NCBI RefSeq assembly: GCF_004011695.2
Contig: NC_082411.1
Location: 1,534,001-1,598,000, forward strand
DNA: 64,000 nucleotides
Direction of reading: 5' to 3'
Origin: Ascochyta rabiei
Lineage: Eukaryota; Ascomycota; Dothideomycetes; Pleosporales; Didymellaceae
Shown here: one piece after another, positions 1-9,945 of the stretch
Numbering within the stretch: position 1 is the stretch's first letter
How the letters are laid out: the number at the start of each line of letters is the position of its first letter
Program-made: the position numbers and the translations under genes
The notes under the pieces: generated by a model
What the model was told of the DNA's origin: nothing
What the model saw: the letters and a program-made list of their open reading frames with translations, nothing else
The model's database searches: none

Positions 1-532
1 GCAACCCTTGCACCAAACCCTCCAACTCCTCGATAATCACCTGATGATCATCCCACTGCTTAAGTCCACTAACCACAACGACAGCAACGGGGCCCTCCAC
101 CCCTTGGACAAAAACCGGCACCCCACCCCCATGGATAGCATACTCGGCCGCGCGCTCCCCAAGCCCCATCTTGACCGCAAACTGCTGCTCGTCCCCCGCG
201 AACCGGTTGTGCAGCTGCCACGTGCTAACCTGCCACCGCACCACCGCGCTGCGCTTCCGCGCCACCCACACGTCGTTGTCTGGCGTCGTCCCCGCGCGCG
301 TCGCGCTGTGGAAGAGCACGTGGGCTGGCGTGTGGATTGTCGAGATGTGCACTACGGCTGGCTTGTTGAACGAGAGCAGCCGCGTTCGTAGCGCGATTCC
401 GAGCTCGAAGGCTACCGTTGCGTTCCAGTACGGGAGTGTGTGGGCGGTTTCTTGCGCCGCGATGGTGGCGAGGTCGCGGGGCGCTTCGCCGAGGGGTTTG
501 GGCTGTGGGATGAGGGAGTCGTGGGTTGCCAT
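1..532 (-). CDS. UPF0303 / HbpS-like (DUF336-related) family protein, 3' end outside window
   Basis: The frame opens with ATG at 532 (MATHDSLIPQP) and runs without a stop to base 1, so only the first 177 codons are present. The segment from an LPYWNA region through FELG, the VHISTIHTPAHVLFHS area and the Gly/Val-rich stretch GGGVPVFVQGVEGPVAVVVV matches the small UPF0303 proteins, relatives of the HbpS/DUF336 fold. Biochemical function in fungi is not established; the fold has been linked to heme or cofactor binding in bacteria. No intron is needed. It diverges from nothing obvious: the next gene also lies on the minus strand, ending 620 bp away. Assignment rests on recalled family resemblance only. 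Confidence 0.7.
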   Translation of the reverse strand, partial: MATHDSLIPQPKPLGEAPRDLATIAAQETAHTLPYWNATVAFELGIALRTRLLSFNKPAVVHISTIHTPAHVLFHSATRAGTTPDNDVWVARKRSAVVRWQVSTWQLHNRFAGDEQQFAVKMGLGERAAEYAIHGGGVPVFVQGVEGPVAVVVVSGLKQWDDHQVIIEELEGLVQGL

Positions 533-1152
533 CTTCTTTTTCTCTTTTTCTCTTCAGAGTGGTTGGCTGTATTTGTTTTGGGGAGTTTGGACGGTTGGTC
601 TGGGATTGGGGGTTTTATGTGTTTGAGCGGCTGGTTGGCACGTGTTCCCCGCTGTTTTGTAGTGTCGTGGGGAGTTAAGTTACTATGATATTAGAGGATC
701 CACAGATGCTGCGACTGTTGGAATTGCCGTTTTGGGATGCGCTAGTGGGGTAAGGTTTGATGGGCCGAGTGTCTTTTACCATCACTCTTTTGATCGCAAC
801 TCTTGCCAGGCCGATAACGTTAGCAAAGCCTACATGTATACAGCAACACTATGCACCCATATTGTATCGTACTACGAGTAAACGACTCAAAACTCTAGCA
901 AAGACAAATGAGATGCCACATCGACAAAACACCACGATTCGCGACTCGGACGAGAAAACGTAGATTCTTGCAGGACTATACATGGAAGGTGGAATAAGGG
1001 AAAATGCCATAGCTGCCATGAAAAGGCCATCTATGCGTGTCCTCAATTAAAACAGACGGCGAAACACGACGTAGCGAATTATGGTCGCCTCCCCAAAAAC
1101 GCCGGGTGATGCAAAAGTCTTCAAGCGAAGTCAAGTGAAGCGTGGCGGGGTG
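533..1152. other. Intergenic region without recognisable gene
   Basis: This gap holds the promoter side of the UPF0303 gene and the 3' flank of the peptidase-like gene. Short open frames here have no recognisable motif. A pyrimidine-rich tract at 533-555 (complement purine-rich) lies just upstream of the UPF0303 ATG. Confidence 0.5.
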
Positions 1153-3905
1153 TTAGCCCTGCGCCAGCATGTCCGCCGCGCGATCGAGCACATCCGCCGT
1201 CTTCTTGATCTGCTCCTTCGCGCGCGCCCAATCCTTCTTGTCGATTGCGTCGCGCGCGAAGGGGAAGACGCTGCTCTCCAGCCCGTTGGCGCTCGAGGGG
1301 GCGAAGAGGACGTGTTTGAATTGCTCACGGCCGGGTAACTATCGTAAATGTCAGTGTCTGTGAGGCGAACTGGAAATACAGGGAGAGGACGTACCCCGCG
1401 CGGACTCGTGTCTTTGGGGTCGGTGGGGAGGTCGAGGAGCATGCTCTCGAAGCGTGCCTTTTTGTTGTTGTGGTTGATTCTCTGCATGGTGACGCCGCTG
1501 GTTTCGAAGCCACCGGTGGCGTATACTTGGTTGTACCAGAAGGTCTCCCACTTGTGGAATTCCTCCGTCTTCGCCTTCAGCCCGCTCAGGCTCTGCACCA
1601 AGGGCTCAAACATCTCAATGTCGAAGTCGCCGCCTGCCTTCTCGGTGCTATCGAGCAGCGCCTGGCCTTCCATTTGCAGGTGGGATGCGTAGTTTGTGAG
1701 GTGCAGCGGCATGATGGGTTCCTGGCTGAGCTCGAGGATGAGCAGGACCCAGAGCTGTGCGAGGATGGTGTGGTACTGAAAGCCGGGGTCGATGTGCTGC
1801 GCCATCCAGTCGAAGGTTTCGTAGCAGCTTCCCGCCATGGGATTGGAGTGTGCGGTTTCCGAGGCCGCGAAGCCAAAGTCGATCGAAGAGGTGCCGGCTA
1901 TGAACTGAAAGGGTGCAGAGTCGCGGTTCGCGGCGAGATTGCCGAGCCGGGAGCCCTGCATTTCCCAGACCTCCTTGAACGTCCTGTTCTCGTTGTGCGG
2001 GTCGAGGACGCGGTCGAGGACGCGGTGCCAGGCGTGCGTGAAGATGGGCGAGCCGTTGGCCCAGAGTGTGTCACCGGTGACGGCTGCATCGACGTTGAGG
2101 TAGGCGAGGGCGTTTTCGCGGAGGTCGTCGGCGTTTGCCTCGACATGCTCGGTCGAGCCGACGCGGTTGTATTCGCCGGCGTCCCAGGAGGCGAACTCGA
2201 TTGTACGAAGTGGCTGCCAGCCCTGTGCGCGCAGGTCGCCAAGCACGCGTACGATTTCGAGCATAATGGCCGTGCCTGAGCCGGGGTCTGCAGCGCCGAA
2301 ACAAAAAGAGTCGCGGTGGTTGCCGACGATGATCTTGTGAGCTGTGTCTTCCAGCCCGCGAATGGAGCCAAAGACGTTGGTGATGCGCTGCTGCTCGACC
2401 TCGTCCTGGAAGTTGAACAGGTTGACCTTGGGCGAGTTGTCGGGGTGGCCGGAGAACCACTTGTCGCCCACGTCCGGTACGCCGCCGGTCCAGTCCTCGG
2501 GCAGCTCTTCGCCCACGCCATGCAGAGACTTGAGCAGCTTCTGCGCGTCTTTCCAGGACAGAGGCAGGGAGGGGATTTTGACGAGGCCTGGGTTCTTGTC
2601 CTTGGGCATGCGGTCCTGCTTCTTGGTGCTGGGCTTGCCAGGGGTGAGGGGGTCGCCGAGGATCATGTTGGAGAGAGCAGCGGAGCCGCGTTGGACACTG
2701 TCTCCGGGTCGCCATCTGCCATCTGGCCAGGCGTCGCCCTTTTTGAAGCCATCTTCGGCCGGGTCCGAGTAGACGAGGAGGCCGAGTGCGCCGGCGTCCT
2801 GTGCCGACTTGATCTTCATGGCCAGGTCTGGCTGCGTGCCGTAGTACCTGCACAGGACGACAGCGCCCTGGACGTCGACACCGCTGTCCCACATGCGCTT
2901 GAAGTCCGTCTTGTCGCAGTAGTTGACGTAGAGCAGCGGGCCGGTGACGTTGCCCGAGGCGGCCAGGGCGTGGAAGGCGGGCGTCTGGGCCTTGGGCGGG
3001 TTGTACACGGACGGCTCCTCCAGCTTGGCCTTCCAGCGCTTGTCGGCGGGCTCGAGGATCTCGACGCCCTGGCCGGTCTTGGTGGGGTAGTTCATGTAGA
3101 CCCAGTACTCGTCGTGGGTGAAGGTGTCGATGCGGGCGTCCTTGAAGTGGCCCTCGATCCACTGGCCCAGGACGTAGCTGCCCTCGGTGCCGGCGAGGTG
3201 GTCGTAGCTGGCGATGTACTCGAGGTTCTTCTCGATGCGCCAGCCCTCGATGTTGCTCTGGACCTGGTGGCGCACCCACTCGGCGTTGAAGTTTGCGCCG
3301 AAGCCGTTGCCCATGGGGACGACCTCGCTGACGACGAGCAGGTAGACGAGCGAGACGATGACGACGAGGCCGCACAGGCGCGCGACGACGCTCCAGCCGG
3401 GCTTGTACTCGTCGGGCACGGCGGGCAGGCGGTCGGTGACGAAGGCGAACGAGGGGCGCAGGCGGGGCGGCCAGCGCAGACGCGGCAGGTGCAGCGCCGA
3501 CAGGCTGCTGGTGAGGCTGGAGAGGCGCTTGGAGAAGCGGCCGCGGGCGCGGGCGTGGTTGCGGCGGGCGCGGGCGTCGTCGGCGCTCTCCGGGTCGAGC
3601 AGGTCCATCTCCTCGACGATGCGCCGCTGCTCGTCGTCGTGGCTCTCGCGCACGGGGCTGCCCAGCTCCGAGTCGCCGTCGTCGACCGACTGCACGCTCG
3701 GGGGGTGGTAGTAGCCATTGCGCCGGTTGATGCCGTCGCCCTGCACGCGCACGTCGGGCGAGAGGAGGCCCTGCCGCTCGGCGTCGTCGCTGACTTCGTC
3801 GGGCCCGCGGCGGGCGGTCGACGTGTGGCGCGAGCTGGTGGCCTCTTCGTACGAGGGGATGGGCGGCAGCTCCGGCGGGTCGTACACGTGTTTCTCGTCA
3901 GCCAT
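1153..3905 (-). CDS. Transferrin-receptor/glutamate carboxypeptidase II-like membrane protein (M28 fold, probable pseudopeptidase)
   Basis: Two exons, 3905-1395 and 1338-1153, join in phase 0 across a 56-bp GT-AG intron and give 898 aa. The layout is a long cytosolic N-tail with a PIPSYEEA motif (residues 15-22, reminiscent of PY-type ubiquitin-adaptor sites), one transmembrane helix at about 171-195, a PA domain (about 300-420), an M28 domain and a C-terminal TfR-like dimerisation domain. The family includes human GCPII and yeast Tre1/Tre2/Vps70. Zn-ligand positions H530, D540, E578 and D606 are present (HRD, ADPGSG, GEYN, NVD). The general-base Glu preceding the second ligand is G577, and the last His ligand (before the SxYET motif) is G692. 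It probably sits in the endosomal/vacuolar system and may be a trafficking receptor rather than a peptidase; that role is inferred. Confidence 0.85.
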
Positions 3906-4298
3906 GGCGGCGAGGGTGGAGTGGTGCGAGTGGGAGGGCGCGGGCTATTGGTGATGCATAGCGACTGGGACGGGGACAGCAACACAGTGGTAGGTAATAC
4001 AGTGGCAAGAAGGGAAGAAGGGAAGAAGGGAAGCGTGGAAGAGCGACGATGGGAGACGGAAGAGTGAATACGGGAGACTGGAGATGCCCTCGCCAGTCCA
4101 GTCCGTGTTCGAGGAACGTCGAGGACTGGAGGTGGAGCTTCGCCGAGGGATTGGTCTCATGAAACCACTTCCCCAACACCGACACACGCCCTGCAGACAG
4201 CATCCGGCTGTTGATGTTTCAGCACGCCCACACGCTGCCAGCCGTACGGGAGCTGAAACAGATGTCTTGAATTCCTCACGCCTGGTGATGCTGACCTT
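3906..4298. promoter_or_regulatory. Upstream region of the M28-like gene
   Basis: About 390 bp between the peptidase-like ATG and the 13-bp minisatellite. It contains a short GAAGGGAA-type purine repeat at about 4009-4032. No gene and no specific regulatory motif was recognised. Confidence 0.4.
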
Positions 4299-4846
4299 GC
4301 TACTCACACTCACTACTCACACTCACTACTCACACTCACTACTCACACTCACTACTCACACTCACTACTCACACTCACTACTCACACTCACTACTCACAC
4401 TCACTACTCACACTCACTACTCACACTCACTACTCACACTCACTACTCACACTCACTACTCACACTCACTACTCACACTCACTACTCACACTCACTACTC
4501 ACACTCACTACTCACACTTACTACTTACACTTACTACTTACACTTACTACTTATACTTACTACTCACACTTACTACTTACACTTACTACTCACACTCACT
4601 ACTTACACTTACTACTCACACTCACTACTTACACTCACTACTTACACTCACTACTCACACTCACTACTCACACTATTTACTACTCACTACTCACACTCTA
4701 CACTACTTCCTACTCACACTTACTACTCACTATTCACTACTTACTACTCACACTCACTACTCACACTTACTACTCACACTTACTACTTACACTTACTACT
4801 CACACTTACTACTTACACTCACTACTCACACTCACTACTTCCTGCC
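4299..4846. repeat. 13-bp minisatellite (CACTACTCACACT), about 40 copies, G-free on the plus strand
   Basis: Tandem units of 13 bp are nearly perfect from about 4300 to 4515. They then become mixed with variants in which TCA is replaced by TTA (CTTACACTTACTA types). No G occurs on the plus strand from 4300 to 4842. The array starts and ends abruptly and stops only a few bases from the stop codon of the SDR gene on the other strand, so it may lie in that gene's 3' UTR. The long frame over the array (THTHYSHSLL-type translation) is a by-product of the repeat, not a gene. Confidence 0.97.
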
Positions 4847-4852
4847 CACCCC

Positions 4853-5848
4853 CTACATCCCCCGTCCGCCCGTCACCTTAATCGTCTCGCCGTTCACATA
4901 ACTAAACAACGGACTCGCAACCGCCAGCACCGCGCTCGCCGCCTCCGTCGCCGTCCCAGGCCGCCTCAGCGGGATATCCGCGTGCTCCTGGCCGCCCGCA
5001 GCCTCCTTTTGCTTCTGCGGGATGCCGAGCGCCACCTTCTCGCCATCTGGCAGCTGCACAAACGCACCAGCTTCCTTCGCCGCCGTCAGCCGCGTCGCAA
5101 TGTGCCCAAACGCAACCGTGTTGGCGCGCACGCCGAAGCTGGGACCCCATCTACACACTCGTCAGTATAGGCTCGCAGACGCAAGTCAGGACGGTGGGTG
5201 AATGCGCACTCCTTTGCAATCGTCTTGGTAACACCCGTCACCCCGGCCTTTGCGAGCGCATAGTTGATCTGCCCCGCATTCCCGTGCAACCCACTGGTAC
5301 TCGAGATGTTGATGATATTCCTTGGCTCGCCGTCTTTCACGCGGAAGTACGGCGCCGCAGCCCTGACGAGCTTGAACGGCGCCGTCGCGTGCAGGTCGAC
5401 AATCGTGTGCCACTGCTTATCCGTCATCTTGTGAATCACGCCGTCCCACGTGTATCCCGCATTGTTGACAATGATGTGGATCTTGCCGTCGCCAAACGCG
5501 GCCGCCTTGGCAACCAGCGTCTTGATGTACGCGTCGTCGAGCACATCGCCCGTCACCGCGATGGCCTGGCCGCCGCGGGATTCGATCGCGCTGACGACGG
5601 CGCCTGCTTTCTCTGAGGAGGCGTCAGCCAATTCAACTCCAACGCCGACACTACCCAGCAGAGCTGCGAAACCCACCCCCGTCCACATCCGCAACCACGA
5701 CCCTCGCCCCCTCGTTGGCAAACAGCCGCGCACACTCGGCCCCAATCCCCTGTCCCGACCCCGTGATAATCGCAGTCTGCCCCGCCAGCATACCCCGCGG
5801 GTAGTTGACGTGTCCTGCGATCTGACCTGCGCGTTGCGAGGCTGACAT
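4853..5848 (-). CDS. Short-chain dehydrogenase/reductase (FabG-like SDR)
   Basis: Three exons, 5848-5677, 5612-5210 and 5150-4853, are joined by 64-bp and 59-bp introns (phases 1 and 2) to give 290 aa. The classical SDR signature is complete: the dinucleotide-binding TGSGQGIG at about 29-36, ADVD acidic turn at 53-56, NNAG at 107-110, the catalytic Ser in NISSTSG near 162, and Y175-x3-K179 (YALAK). The C-terminus ends VNGETIKVTGGRGM, as in many FabG-type 3-oxoacyl reductases. An insertion of about 40 residues precedes it (QLPDGEKVALGIPQKQKE). The Asp after beta-2 suggests NAD(H) preference, an inference. Substrate cannot be told. The ATG at 5848 gives the standard N-terminus. Confidence 0.88.
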
Positions 5849-6112
5849 GATGGTCGGTTGGCGGACACTGTGTTTGGGTGGTATCTAAGCTTCTCCAAAA
5901 AGTATAAAGTATAGAGTAAAAAAATTCACAACAATCGAACCACACGCTCAGAATGGACGATTGCACGCAATGCGTATACAGGAAGACAGATACATGTGAA
6001 GTCGGTAAACGATTCAATCCAATAAAATGCCAAGTGAACCCTCCAAGTACCATGAACCCACCGACCGAGGTTCCCCACTCGCGTTGTGCCGTTGGGGGGA
6101 TTAGCGTGCTTC

Positions 6113-6169
6113 TACCAGCAGACCCTCTATCTTCTACCAGGAGACCCTCTATCATCTACCAGCAGACCA
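6113..6169. repeat. 22-bp tandem repeat, about 2.5 copies
   Basis: The unit TACCAGCAGACCCTCTATCTTC is repeated with one or two substitutions per copy (CAGCAG/CAGGAG, CTT/CAT). Small array in the intergenic gap. Confidence 0.85.
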
Positions 6170-6204
6170 TGGGCTGACTCAAGTTGACCTGCTTTGCAAC
6201 AATG

Positions 6205-6512
6205 CACTGTGGGCTTTGTAGTTACGTAGGCTTTATAATAATACATGCTAGGCGTTATGATGACACATAGGCTGTATAATAGATAGGAGACTTTATAATA
6301 ACGCATAGGCTGTATAACTATAGGAGACTTCATAATAAAACATAGTAGGCTGTATAATAATACATAGTAGACTTAGTTATAATAACGCATAGTAGGCTGT
6401 ATAGTAACACATAATAGGCTGTATAATATATAAGAGACTCTACAACAACGCACAGTAGACTTATAATAACGCATAGTAGACTTATAATATATAAGAAACT
6501 TCACAACGCACA
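6205..6512. repeat. Degenerate AT-rich tandem repeat (TAGGCTGTATAATA / CGCATAGTAGAC units)
   Basis: Units of roughly 16-28 bp alternate the cores AGGCTGTATAATA, ATAACGCATAGTAG and GACTTATAATA. About 12 copies are visible with indels and substitutions. The tract is far more AT-rich than the flanking genes. No open frame or TIRs were seen, so it is a decayed minisatellite and not a transposon. Confidence 0.8.
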
Positions 6513-6675
6513 GTAGATGCTTGTAGGATACCCATTGCTTGGCTCAAGGCTTCGATTGGAGCCGTCAGTCGTGTCTTTCTCAGTCTCCACGTTGCATCGT
6601 CTCGAGAATATGCCGCTTAAAACATGTAAAACCGCACCCTTCGCCGATGATGCCGTACCATGCCACTCCATCCCC

Positions 6676-7941
6676 TCACTTCTTGCCCCGGCCCTTGGTC
6701 TTGCTTCGCGTCGACTTGCTCGGGGGCGTCTCGTCCTTGTCCACCCCAACCGACTCCTGCACCACGGGCTCGTCTTTACCGTCAGCTTCATCGCTAACCT
6801 CCTCCTCCGCCTTCTCCTCCTCCTCCTCCTCCTCCTCCTCCTCCTCCTCCACGTCACGGACCATCTCATTTGCTTTCGCCTTGCGCTCGGCGTCCCAGTT
6901 CTGGACGAGATTCGCAACCTCCTCGTGCGGCTTCTCCTTGCCGTTCCATGCCTTGCATCCCCCACATCGCCACTTGCCAATGTCCTCGACCGTGCGCGCG
7001 CCAGGTGGGGCCTGGCCGTTGACGAGTCTGCACTCGGAGCAGATCAACACAAGGCGGTTCTTGGGCTGGGTTTCGTCTTCGCCGAGAAGCGCGTCGAGGA
7101 TGCGGTCGTACCAATGTGTTTGCGTGAACGAAGTCGCGGGAGCGGACGAGTACTGCTTCGCAGCGTCGACGGGTCCGAATGCGTTTGGCGCGAACTCGGC
7201 ACCCGGCGAAGGTAGCGCTGGTGGAGCTTGAGGCGACGTGGGCATCGTGGGTGCACGCTGTGGGGTCGACGGGTTCTGCGATTGGTTCTGTGGACGCTGG
7301 ATGTTGGCCGTGGGGGGAGGTGCCATGCCCGTGCGGGGGCCTGGTGGTTGCGGTGGTTTCTCAGGGCCCTGCGGCTTCTTGCTGTTCGGCGTCGACTGCG
7401 GCGTTTCTTGCTTGGGCGAAGCGCCGTACTTCTCAAGCAGCTGCTGGGTGGAGTTGTACTTGGTGGCCTCCTTCAGCCTGTTGATGGTAGCATCGCGCTC
7501 CTTGTTGAGCTTCTGGAGGTAGGCGTCGGTGTTCGAGATGCGGTAGTCGAAGTAGCTGGTGAGCGCATAGCGGACGAGGTAGATGCTGCGCAAGTCAGTG
7601 GGAGGCTGGCAGTCGACAAACATCACCTACACCACAGGACTGCCCGCGATGACCGAGACCTCGACAACGCCCCAGTTCTGGCGGCCGGTGACCAAGATCA
7701 GCAGCAGTGCAGCCAGGATGTACGCGAATCCTGCGTAGAGCGTCCACATGACGCGCGCGCGTCTTGAGGTCCGGCGGCGCTTGTCATTGACGGCGGTCGC
7801 TCTGTTGATTTTGCCGGTGAGGGTGGAGAGTGTCCTCTCGAACGAGGCAGCATCTTCGCCCGCCTGGTGTTGTTGTTAGAAAGCGTGGCACTGCAGAATT
7901 CGGTGAATTTCGCCTACCCTCCAGGGCCATAGAGACACCAT
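6676..7941 (-). CDS. LNP1: Lunapark-type ER membrane protein (ER junction stabiliser)
   Basis: Three exons, 7941-7918, 7863-7631 and 7585-6676, encode 388 aa; introns are 54 and 45 bp. The order matches lunapark: a short cytosolic start, two transmembrane segments at about 47-67 and 73-95, a coiled-coil (about 105-135), a Pro-rich linker, and a C-terminal zinc ribbon with Cys268, Cys271, Cys293 and Cys296 (CSEC...CGGC). A run of about 13 Glu follows, encoded by a CTC repeat (complement GAG) at 6815-6852. Lunapark proteins sit at three-way junctions of ER tubules and act with Sey1/atlastin and reticulons. The gene is head to head with MZM1, starts 221 bp apart. Exon 1 is only 24 nt, so the N-terminus is slightly less certain. 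Confidence 0.87.
6812..6853. repeat. CTC/GAG trinucleotide repeat coding poly-Glu in lunapark
   Basis: About 12 consecutive CTC triplets on the plus strand, read as GAG codons on the minus strand. In-frame expansion or contraction would change only the length of the acidic run. Confidence 0.9.
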
Positions 7942-8162
7942 AGTCGCGGTGGCAGATGTGGCAGAATCGCGGCCCAGCGCGGAAGTGTATTTATGGATGC
8001 TGCCAGCGAGACACGCGCGCGTGGGGGGAGCTACTGCGTCACAGAAGCCACTGCAGATCGGCCACTGATCCCTGTCTCTGCACGTGCGCTCTGCTTTCTT
8101 TACGCGACTCCACGATTCGCCATCTCGACGTCTACATCTCCGTCTACCCGCGACCCAGCCCC

Positions 8163-8693
8163 ATGACCCGCGAAATGGCCCTCGTAGCCTACCGAAACCT
8201 GCTGCGATCAGCGCGCATCGCCTTCCAAGGTACCCCTTCCCCAGCCCACCACTCAATGGATCCTCACTCCATGGATCATCAAAGGATCATCAATGGATTA
8301 TCAATGGATCATCACTCCATGGAACACGCTTCAATGAAACAAGAGCTCACCCCGACCAGGAGATGCGAGTGTCCTCACCGCGGCGCGCATCGAGGTGCGC
8401 AAGAACTTCGAGACGAACCGGGCCGTACAAACCGGCAGCGAAGAGTACCGAGCGCAGATCGCCCACGCCTCCGAGGTAGCCAAGTTCCTCCGGGAGAACG
8501 TCGTCCAGGGCCAGGCCACCGAGGGCGACAACTACAGTACGCGAGAAGTGCGGCGGCCTGGATTGGGGCGGATGTACTGACGAGTGCGGCAGAGATACGG
8601 ATACACGAGCACACGGAGCGCGGAGATAATGAGGATATCAAGAAGAACAAGGGCAAGACTACGTTGGGAGGAACAAAGTGCTGCTCGGCTTAA
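8163..8693 (+). CDS. MZM1: LYR-motif mitochondrial zinc maintenance protein 1 (Rieske/complex III assembly factor)
   Basis: Exons 8163-8229, 8360-8536 and 8593-8693 give 114 aa. The N-terminal AYRNLLRSARIAF is the LYR-type helix; it is followed by ARIEVRKNFETNR, EVAKFLRENVVQG and the C-terminal RIHEHTERGDNEDIKK, all characteristic of Mzm1 (LYRM7 in animals). The protein acts in the mitochondrial matrix as a chaperone for the Rieske Fe-S subunit. Both introns are phase 1. The first intron (130 bp) carries an ATGGATCATCA-type repeat. A second in-frame ATG at 8175 (MALVAYRN) is an equally plausible start. Confidence 0.88.
   Translation: MTREMALVAYRNLLRSARIAFQGTPSPAHHSMDPHSMDHQRIINGLSMDHHSMEHASMKQELTPTRRCECPHRGAHRGAQELRDEPGRTNRQRRVPSADRPRLRGSQVPPGERRPGPGHRGRQLQYARSAAAWIGADVLTSAAEIRIHEHTERGDNEDIKKNKGKTTLGGTKCCSA
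8252..8338. repeat. Degenerate ATGGATCATCA repeat inside MZM1 intron 1
   Basis: The cores CAATGGATCATCA and CTCCATGGATCATCA recur about six times with variation. This lengthens the intron to 130 bp against 56 bp for the next one. Confidence 0.75.
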
Positions 8694-8771
8694 ACTCTTG
8701 TCAAGCTACGAGAAGGTGATACCCATGCTGTTCGTAACATGACGCCAACCCAATGCTACATCTACTGCACT

Positions 8772-9945
8772 CTAGTTGCCCGCCAGACTGGGGTAGCTGG
8801 CTTCGTCGTCGCCCGACGGTGGAGGGGCCAGCGCCAGGCTGTCCAAGTCATTCTGTGGGGGCGCCTCGATCGCAGCCTGTGCCGCCGCTCGCCGTGGACC
8901 GGCTGCCTGTCTGCCTTCCCTTGCGTACTGCATTCTGACGTTCTGGTCCAGACTGTCCAACTGTTTCGGCTTGCCCCATGTCACCCGCATAGGGCAGCCC
9001 TTGATGACTACTTTGCCTTTGAGTGCTTCTGCAGCCGTCTCGGCATCCTGCCTCTTGACGTAGTTGACGTAGGCGCAGTGAGCGCGATGCGAGCATACCA
9101 GCGACCGTAGCTGGCCGTACTGTGCGAAATGAGTGCGCAGCTCGTGTTCGGGGAGGTCGTCTTCGACACCCGTGACAAAGAGCGACGCAACGTTCGGGTC
9201 AGGTGGCGGTAACCAGTCCTGGGGGTTGGGCTGTGCCGGTGGTCCTGCAGCGCGTCCCCCTCGTGCAGGCCTCATGCCTCCTCGCGCACTGCTGGCTCCA
9301 CCTCTCGAGTCTCGTGTCCTGATCGGCCCTCCCGTGTGCCCGTATGCAGATCCTCCGCCAGTGCCTGGTGCGGGAAGCGCCTTTTGCGCGCCCTCTTCGG
9401 TGTCTGCCTCCAGACGTCGCTGCTTCTTGTAGTACGGCTCGCTCTGCGCCAGACGCTTCAGCAGGTCGCGTGCCTTCTCGTCGGTCTTTTCGTATGCTTC
9501 CATGACGCCTCTGCCCTCCTCGATCTCGCGCTCGTGCTCCTGTGCGTAGTACTGTCGGTTGATGTCGCTCTGCGGCCCGGGCGCAACCATCTTCAGCGCT
9601 GCGTCACGGACAACGAGCGGCAGGCCGAACGACAGATCCAGCATGCAGCACTGGCAGCAGTTCTTGAGGCGCGCGCACGTCAGGCAGATGTTGGTGCGCT
9701 TCTGTCGGGCTGTGCGATCGGATTTCCAGCGAAATATGGTGAATGGGCGTGTGCAGATTTTACATTCCTGGACGTGTTAGTGTGTTGGTTGTGGGTGAGA
9801 CGCGAGAGCAGGTGCGTACTGCGCCGTGGTCCTCCTTCAGCATCTGCACGTACGGGTTGTCCGGCAGACACTTTTCGCACACGGACGGGAAGTCGGTCGT
9901 TTCCCAGCCGCTGCGATTCAGGTCGGTCTTGATTTGGGGAGGCAT
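8772..9945 (-). CDS. SLT11: Pre-mRNA-splicing factor SLT11/ECM2 (RBM22 family)
   Basis: Two exons, 9945-9820 and 9767-8772, joined in phase 0 across a 52-bp intron, encode 373 aa. The N-terminal half is Cys-rich (CEKC, ECKIC, CLTC, CCQCC), matching the zinc-binding region of Ecm2/RBM22, and continues with the conserved MLDLSFGLPLVVRDAAL segment. A Gly/Arg-rich linker leads to an RRM at about 236-308 (LFVTGVEDDL as RNP2-like, HCAYVNYVKRQ as RNP1-like). In the spliceosome this protein contacts U2/U6 snRNA near the catalytic core. It is divergent from ERG6 with a gap of 613 bp. Confidence 0.92.

Larger units (their letters stand above)
5849..6675. other. Gene-free, repeat-rich intergenic region
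   Basis: This gap separates the SDR promoter from the 3' end of the lunapark gene. It is mostly taken up by two tandem-repeat tracts listed separately. No coding frame with recognisable features was found. Confidence 0.6.

Noticed and set aside
2316..4067. 583-codon plus-strand frame over the M28-like gene
   Set aside because: Antisense shadow of a GC-rich coding sequence; Val/Gly/Ala/Asp-rich translation without domains.
4084..4881. Open frame of 265 codons with THTHYSHSLL-type repeats
   Set aside because: It is a translation of the 13-bp minisatellite; because 13 is not a multiple of three the peptide period is 13 residues. No gene features.
6517..7231. Plus-strand frames with poly-Leu and poly-Ser over lunapark
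   Set aside because: Shadows of the GAG repeat and of the minus-strand lunapark exon.
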